From the NCBI GenBank assembly GCA_948433815.1, contig CAOJDZ010000001.1, forward strand, positions 1-16,457: a stretch of 16,457 nt of DNA. The letters are read 5' to 3'. The notes under the pieces are model-generated. The model was given only the letters and a program-made list of their open reading frames with translations, was not told where the DNA came from and did no database searches. The position numbers were made by a program, and so were the translations under genes. Of the stretch, positions 12,969-16,457 are shown piece by piece (within the stretch, counting starts at the first letter, position 1; the number at the start of each line of letters is the position of its first letter). This DNA comes from an uncultured Clostridia bacterium (GTDB lineage: Bacteria; Bacillota_I; Bacilli_A; RF39; UBA660).

Positions 12969-12986
12969 TATAATACCGAGGGGAGG
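12966..12986 (+). promoter_or_regulatory. Extended -10 promoter overlapping the phosphodiesterase stop codon
   Basis: The TGA stop at 12966-12968 supplies the TG and the spacer base, followed by TATAAT at 12969-12974. The predicted start near 12981 falls in the GGGGAGG ribosome binding site (12980-12986), so the leader is about 15 nt. Confidence 0.6.
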
Positions 12987-12995
12987 TTTTAAAAA

Positions 12996-13535
12996 ATGGA
13001 AATAATAGAAAACTCTAAAGAAAAAATAATAGAAAGAATAAAATCAGTAATAATTAGTAGACATCCTATTGTAGAAGATAGATTTGACAAAGTTGCAAAT
13101 TATCCAGCTCCAAAAATTGAAGTAAGATTAAAACCAGTAAGTTATGATAACGGGGATGTTACAGTAGTACATTTTTGTGATGGCGATGAAACAGCTTTAA
13201 TTGGAATTTCAGAAAGCTTTGTAATAAATGGATTAATAGATTCCAATCTAATAAATGAATTAATATTTGAAATTTTATTAGATCATGATTATATACACTG
13301 TGCTACACTGAATAAAGACAGATTTTCATTATATTTTGGAGTAGTCTTAAGAGAAAATAATATGCATGGAATAAGTTGTAGTCAAATAGATTTAATAATA
13401 GATACATCTAGTTTTAGAGAAGGCGAAGAATTAATGACTGAAATTTCTAATGAAGTAATAAAAGTTTATACTAGCGAATTAAATGATGCATTACATAGAA
13501 ATGCAGAATTAACTTATAAACTTATGAAACAATAA
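12996..13535 (+). CDS. Conserved-looking hypothetical protein, soluble, acidic
   Basis: I do not recognise this protein. It is 179 residues with no signal peptide and no membrane segment. The first 40 residues are helical and basic, followed by a mixed alpha/beta region with strands around KIEVRLKPVSY (40-50), DVTVVHFCDGDETALIG (54-70) and FSLYFGVVLRE (110-120), and a C-terminal helix. Cys61, Cys102 and Cys128 do not form an obvious metal motif. It starts nine bases after GGGGAGG. It has its own promoter at the end of the phosphodiesterase gene and its own terminator right after its stop, so it is a single-gene transcript as well as possibly the end of the upstream operon. Confidence 0.8.
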   Translation: MEIIENSKEKIIERIKSVIISRHPIVEDRFDKVANYPAPKIEVRLKPVSYDNGDVTVVHFCDGDETALIGISESFVINGLIDSNLINELIFEILLDHDYIHCATLNKDRFSLYFGVVLRENNMHGISCSQIDLIIDTSSFREGEELMTEISNEVIKVYTSELNDALHRNAELTYKLMKQ

Positions 13536-13558
13536 TACACTTTAATGTGTATTTTTTT
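13534..13558 (+). terminator. Terminator after the 179-residue gene
   Basis: A 7-bp stem (AATACAC 13534-13540, GTGTATT 13547-13553) with a 6-base loop is followed by seven T (13552-13558). The last base of the stop codon lies in the stem. Confidence 0.85.
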
Positions 13559-13591
13559 GTATATTTTGAAAATACTATAAATAGGAGTATT

Positions 13592-13759
13592 ATGAAAAAG
13601 AATTATAAAAACAAAAAATTATATATTTTATCCTTTATTTTAAGTCTTTGTTTTTTCTTAACTTTTATTATCACAAAAGAAAAAATAAATACCCTTCTAG
13701 CACTCGCTTGGACTTTAGTAGGAATAGGATATTTAAGAAAATATAAAAAAATTAATTAA
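13592..13759 (+). CDS. 55-residue two-helix membrane protein
   Basis: A basic N-terminus (KKNYKNKK) leads into two predicted membrane helices (about residues 10-27 and 33-48), with a short KEK turn and a basic end, so both ends should be cytoplasmic. No family is recognised. The ATG at 13592 follows TAGGAG (13583-13588) by four bases. An in-frame GTG at 13547 lies in the preceding terminator and is rejected. A TACTAT/TATAAA-like -10 (13574-13582) lies just upstream. No neighbour shares an obvious operon, and the next gene begins 122 bases on. Confidence 0.65.
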   Translation: MKKNYKNKKLYILSFILSLCFFLTFIITKEKINTLLALAWTLVGIGYLRKYKKIN

Positions 13760-13847
13760 ACACCTTAAAACACAAGTATGCAACTTTAATTTGCTCTCTT
13801 TTTACATCTGCAAATTCTAGTTAGTGGTAAAATTTATCCCGCAACTG

Positions 13848-13853
13848 TATAAT
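13848..13853 (+). promoter_or_regulatory. Candidate -10 of the XRE six-helix regulator
   Basis: TATAAT, immediately preceded by TG without the usual intervening base, lies about 15 bases before the GGGAGG ribosome binding site at 13868-13873. No -35 is evident. Confidence 0.45.
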
Positions 13854-13881
13854 TAAACTTGTACATTGGGAGGTGTATAAA

Positions 13882-14784
13882 ATGAATTTGAGTAATAATT
13901 TAATTACTTTAAGAAAAAAAGCAAACATAAGTCAAGAAGAACTCGCAGAAAAACTTGACGTATCTAGACAAGCAATTTCAAAATGGGAAAGTGGAAACGG
14001 TTATCCAGAAACTGAAAAATTATTAAAACTTTGTGAAATATTTAATTGTAGTATGGATACATTAATGAAAGGTAAAATAGAAGAAAAAAATAATAATAGT
14101 GATTTAAATGAATATGATAAATTCATGAGTTCATTTGCTAAATACATAAGTATCGGAGTATTCTTAGTGTTAGTTGGTGTAACTCTACTATTATTTTATT
14201 TAAGTTCAGCGCCTTCAATCGAAAACATGAATGAAAAAGATATAATGATTGGTGTATCAATACTTTTATTATTTGTATTAATCTCTGTACCTATATTTAT
14301 AATAAAAGGTTTAAAAATGGAAGCGTTCAAGAAAAAATATTCAAATATAACAAATAACTACACAAATGAAGAAATAGAAAAATTTGATAAAAAGTTCGCA
14401 GTCGCAATTGCGGCATTAATAAGTTTCATTTTATTAGGTGTAATACTTTTAGTATTAATGTATGGATTAAAAACATATAAAAATGAATTGATGCCAGTAA
14501 GTTTATTTATGATATTTATAACTATCGCGTCTCCCCTACTAACCTACTTTGGTATTCTTAAAAGTAAATATGATTTAGATACTTATAATAAAGTAAACCG
14601 TAAAATAGAAATGAAAGAAGCCATATTAATTGGAAAAATAAGCGCAGTTATTATGATAATAACTACAATTATTTATTTTATATTGAGTTTTGTCTTTAAC
14701 TTATGGAAATATAGTTGGATACTCTATCCTATAGGTGGAATGATATGCGGAATAGTTTCAATTATATTATATAAAGAGGATTAG
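13882..14784 (+). CDS. XRE-family regulator fused to a six-helix membrane domain
   Basis: The product is 300 residues. An XRE helix-turn-helix occupies residues 3-62, with ISQEELAEKLDVSRQAISKWESG. After a charged linker come six predicted membrane segments at about 88-108, 121-142, 173-195, 203-225, 248-271 and 277-297. The helix-turn-helix belongs to the same subfamily as the one at 9590, but the membrane part is different and I cannot name its family. It should be a membrane-tethered one-component regulator of unknown signal. The ATG at 13882 follows GGGAGG by eight bases. An in-frame GTG at 13873 overlaps that ribosome binding site. The TAG stop is inside the following terminator stem. Confidence 0.88.
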   Translation: MNLSNNLITLRKKANISQEELAEKLDVSRQAISKWESGNGYPETEKLLKLCEIFNCSMDTLMKGKIEEKNNNSDLNEYDKFMSSFAKYISIGVFLVLVGVTLLLFYLSSAPSIENMNEKDIMIGVSILLLFVLISVPIFIIKGLKMEAFKKKYSNITNNYTNEEIEKFDKKFAVAIAALISFILLGVILLVLMYGLKTYKNELMPVSLFMIFITIASPLLTYFGILKSKYDLDTYNKVNRKIEMKEAILIGKISAVIMIITTIIYFILSFVFNLWKYSWILYPIGGMICGIVSIILYKED

Positions 14785-14801
14785 AATACTAATCTTTTTT
14801 T
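14777..14801 (+). terminator. Terminator containing the stop codon of the XRE six-helix gene
   Basis: A 6-bp core stem (GATTAG 14779-14784, CTAATC 14789-14794), extendable through G.T pairs, has a 4-base loop and seven T (14795-14801). The left arm ends in the TAG stop. Confidence 0.82.
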
Positions 14802-14829
14802 AATGTCATACAATTAAATGGTGATAAAT

Positions 14830-15096
14830 ATGTTTAAAATGAAAGATGCATTATACGCGGCTTCTGTTTTAGGAGTTACTTTTGATAAATACACAAAAGA
14901 AGAATTTTTAACTGGAATTAACGTAGAATTAGAACATGGTTTAATAAATCCAAAAACTAATGTCACAAATAACGACTTAATAATAACCGCAAAAATTGCC
15001 CTAGCTCATTTAAATGAATATCCTAATTATTATAATCCAATATATGGCTTAAAAGCATTTGAAAAATTACTTGAAAGTAAATTAAAAAATATGTAA
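14830..15096 (+). CDS. DUF5661-family small protein
   Basis: The product is 88 residues, soluble and mostly helical. GVTFDKYTKEEFLTGINVELEHG, NPKTNVTNNDLIITAKIALAHLNEYPNYY match the DUF5661 family, in which an E-L-E-H-G segment and an A-x-A-H-L-x-E-x-P-x-Y-Y segment are conserved. The function is not known. The conserved Glu/His positions could form a metal site, which is inference. The ATG at 14830 follows GGTGA (14820-14824) by five bases. An ATG at 14818 lies upstream of that site and is less likely. A TACAAT (14809-14814) is the possible -10. It is a single gene between a terminator and the MMPL promoter. Confidence 0.82.
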   Translation: MFKMKDALYAASVLGVTFDKYTKEEFLTGINVELEHGLINPKTNVTNNDLIITAKIALAHLNEYPNYYNPIYGLKAFEKLLESKLKNM

Positions 15097-15108
15097 AGTC
15101 CTTAACAT

Positions 15109-15155
15109 TTATAGTTGAAAAAATACCAAATTTGGAATACAATATAAAACTATAA
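15109..15155 (+). promoter_or_regulatory. MMPL gene promoter with nested palindromes
   Basis: TTGAAA at 15115-15120 and TACAAT at 15138-15143 have an ideal 17-bp spacer. The spacer contains the perfect palindrome CCAAATTTGG (15126-15135). An outer inverted repeat, TTATAGTT at 15109-15116 and AACTATAA at 15148-15155, is nearly centred on the same point. A repressor operator is the simplest reading. Confidence 0.6.
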
Positions 15156-15179
15156 TTTTAATTAAAGGATGGAGTACAT

Positions 15180-16457
15180 ATGAAGAAAATAACTAATTTT
15201 ATAGTAGATAAAAGACATTTAATTTTGTTTATTTTTATAATCTTAACTGGTCTCTCTGCTTTTCTTTCTACTAAAGTGGGAGTAAACAAAGATTTAACTG
15301 AATACTTGCCATCAGATTCTGATACAAAACTAGGTATGAATCTAATGGAAAGTAATTTTTCTGATGTAGATAATACAAGTACATTAAACATTATGTTTAA
15401 AAATTTATCCAATAAAGAAAAAGAAGTAATTATAAACACATTAAAAGATATTAAAGGTATAGAAAGTGTAGATTATGATGAAAGTGATTTCTACAATAAA
15501 GGAGAATACACATTATTTTCTATTAATGTTGATGATTCAAGTGATAGTAAAATATCAAAAACAATATACGAAACAGTACAAGAAAAATTTGAAAACTATG
15601 AAATCTATATGAGTGGAACAATCGCTTCCTCTAACACCCCTATTCTACCTACATGGATTTTAGTTGTATCAATAACAAGTGCTGTAATTATTTTAATAAT
15701 TATGTGTGATTCATACATTGAACCATTTCTATTTTTGGCTGTCATTTTAATGGCCGTTGTAATAAATTATGGAACTAACATAATATTTAAAAACGTATCA
15801 GACATTACAAATTCTATAAGTGCTATATTACAAATGGCGCTTTCCATGGACTATTCAATAATGCTTATAAGTAGATTTAGAGAAGAAAGTTTAAAAGAAA
15901 AAAATAAAACTAAAGCTATGAAAAATGCTTTATACCACTCTTTCCAAGCGATAACAAGTAGTTCTTTAACAACTATCGTTGGTTTAATTACTTTAATTTT
16001 TATGAGTTTCACAATAGGAAAAGACTTAGGCCTAGTACTAGCAAAAGGAGTATTACTAAGCTTAATATGCATCTTCTTAGCACTCCCTACCCTAATCTTA
16101 ATGTGCAACAAATTAATAACTAAAACTGAAAAAAAGACTATAAACATAAAATTAAATTTATTAGGTAAAATAAGTTATAAATTAAAATACCCACTAACAT
16201 TATTATTTATATTTGTATTTGTTGGTAGTTACTTACTTAAAGGCAACTTAGGAATACTTTATACACACACTGAAAGTAACAAAGTTGATGAAGTATTTGG
16301 AAGCACAAATCAAATTATTGGAGTCTATAATAATAAAGATGAAGATAAAATATATGAATACATAAAGTACTTAGAAGAAAACAAAAATATAAAATCGGTT
16401 TTATCATACTCAAATACTATAAACGAAAAAATAAAATATAATGAACTAAACTCTAAA
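15180..16457 (+). CDS. MMPL/RND-family membrane transporter, 5' part
   Basis: The frame is open from the ATG at 15180 to the end of the window (426 codons) without a stop, so the gene continues beyond it. The product starts with a short basic end and a membrane helix (about 13-31), then an extracytoplasmic domain (about 32-155) with the RND-like opening VNKDLTEYLPSDSDT. Helices follow at about 157-177, 181-203, 213-231, 259-279, 285-308, and a further one at 339-353 that begins the second half. LQMALSMDYSIMLISRFREE (217-236), with Asp224-Tyr225, is the hallmark of MMPL proteins and carries the proton-relay residue. Such proteins export lipids, peptides or drugs; the cargo is unknown. AAAGGATGGAG precedes the ATG. 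The promoter carries an operator-like palindrome. Confidence 0.92.
   Translation, partial: MKKITNFIVDKRHLILFIFIILTGLSAFLSTKVGVNKDLTEYLPSDSDTKLGMNLMESNFSDVDNTSTLNIMFKNLSNKEKEVIINTLKDIKGIESVDYDESDFYNKGEYTLFSINVDDSSDSKISKTIYETVQEKFENYEIYMSGTIASSNTPILPTWILVVSITSAVIILIIMCDSYIEPFLFLAVILMAVVINYGTNIIFKNVSDITNSISAILQMALSMDYSIMLISRFREESLKEKNKTKAMKNALYHSFQAITSSSLTTIVGLITLIFMSFTIGKDLGLVLAKGVLLSLICIFLALPTLILMCNKLITKTEKKTINIKLNLLGKISYKLKYPLTLLFIFVFVGSYLLKGNLGILYTHTESNKVDEVFGSTNQIIGVYNNKDEDKIYEYIKYLEENKNIKSVLSYSNTINEKIKYNELNSK

Noticed and set aside
13772..13862. Inverted ACAAGT/ACTTGT and a GCAA/TTGC hairpin before the XRE six-helix gene, as operator or riboswitch
   Set aside because: The arms are four to six bases with long or mismatched intervals, which is easily chance in this composition.
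15158..16147. Minus-strand open frames opposite the MMPL gene
   Set aside because: They are antisense shadows of a frame with clear MMPL motifs and have no ribosome binding sites or recognisable domains.
1..16457. tRNA, rRNA, CRISPR array, insertion sequence or riboswitch
   Set aside because: No cloverleaf with a GTTCGA-like arm, no spaced repeat array beyond the 10-bp box series, no transposase and no known aptamer core were seen.

Overview
The window is very AT-rich and densely packed, with A-ended codons (ATA, AGA) dominating. It reads as one stretch of chromosome from an uncultivated, probably gut-associated low-GC Firmicute with a streamlined genome, of the RF39 or TANB77 kind. That placement is inference from composition and gene style. 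The genetic code is standard: TGA ends two genes (8281-8283, 12966-12968) and Trp is TGG. A full-length Spo0A places it in the Bacilli/Clostridia radiation.

Layout. (1) 2-7243 is a central glycolysis block: the 3' part of a uridine-kinase-like nucleoside kinase, gap, then pgk-tpiA as a separately promoted operon, and finally gpmI. Two non-glycolytic genes sit between tpiA and gpmI: a solitary KilA-N gene and spo0A. (2) 7240-8584 holds a convergent small XRE regulator, then a membrane-anchored MerR regulator overlapping a YbjQ-family gene. (3) 8647-10740 holds a metallo-beta-lactamase-fold gene, an XRE-DUF2975 membrane regulator and its small helical partner. (4) 10782-12968 is an apparent operon of an unknown protein, a pentapeptide-repeat protein and an alkaline-phosphatase-superfamily phosphodiesterase. 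A separately promoted unknown gene (12996) and a 55-residue membrane protein follow. (5) 13882-16457 holds an XRE regulator with six membrane segments, a DUF5661 gene, and the 5' part of an MMPL/RND transporter gene that runs off the end.

Regulation is unusually readable. Several genes carry an extended -10 (TGnTATAAT type) whose predicted start lies almost at the ribosome binding site, giving leaders of roughly 10-25 nt. The MerR gene has the distorted 19-bp spacer promoter typical of that family. spo0A is preceded by four Spo0A-box-like heptamers at exactly 10-bp steps. The MMPL gene has a promoter with a palindrome inside its spacer. Terminators often include the stop codon of the gene they end.

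The most unexpected feature is a perfect 32-bp palindrome inside the KilA-N coding sequence. No RNA genes, CRISPR array, insertion sequence or replication origin could be supported.
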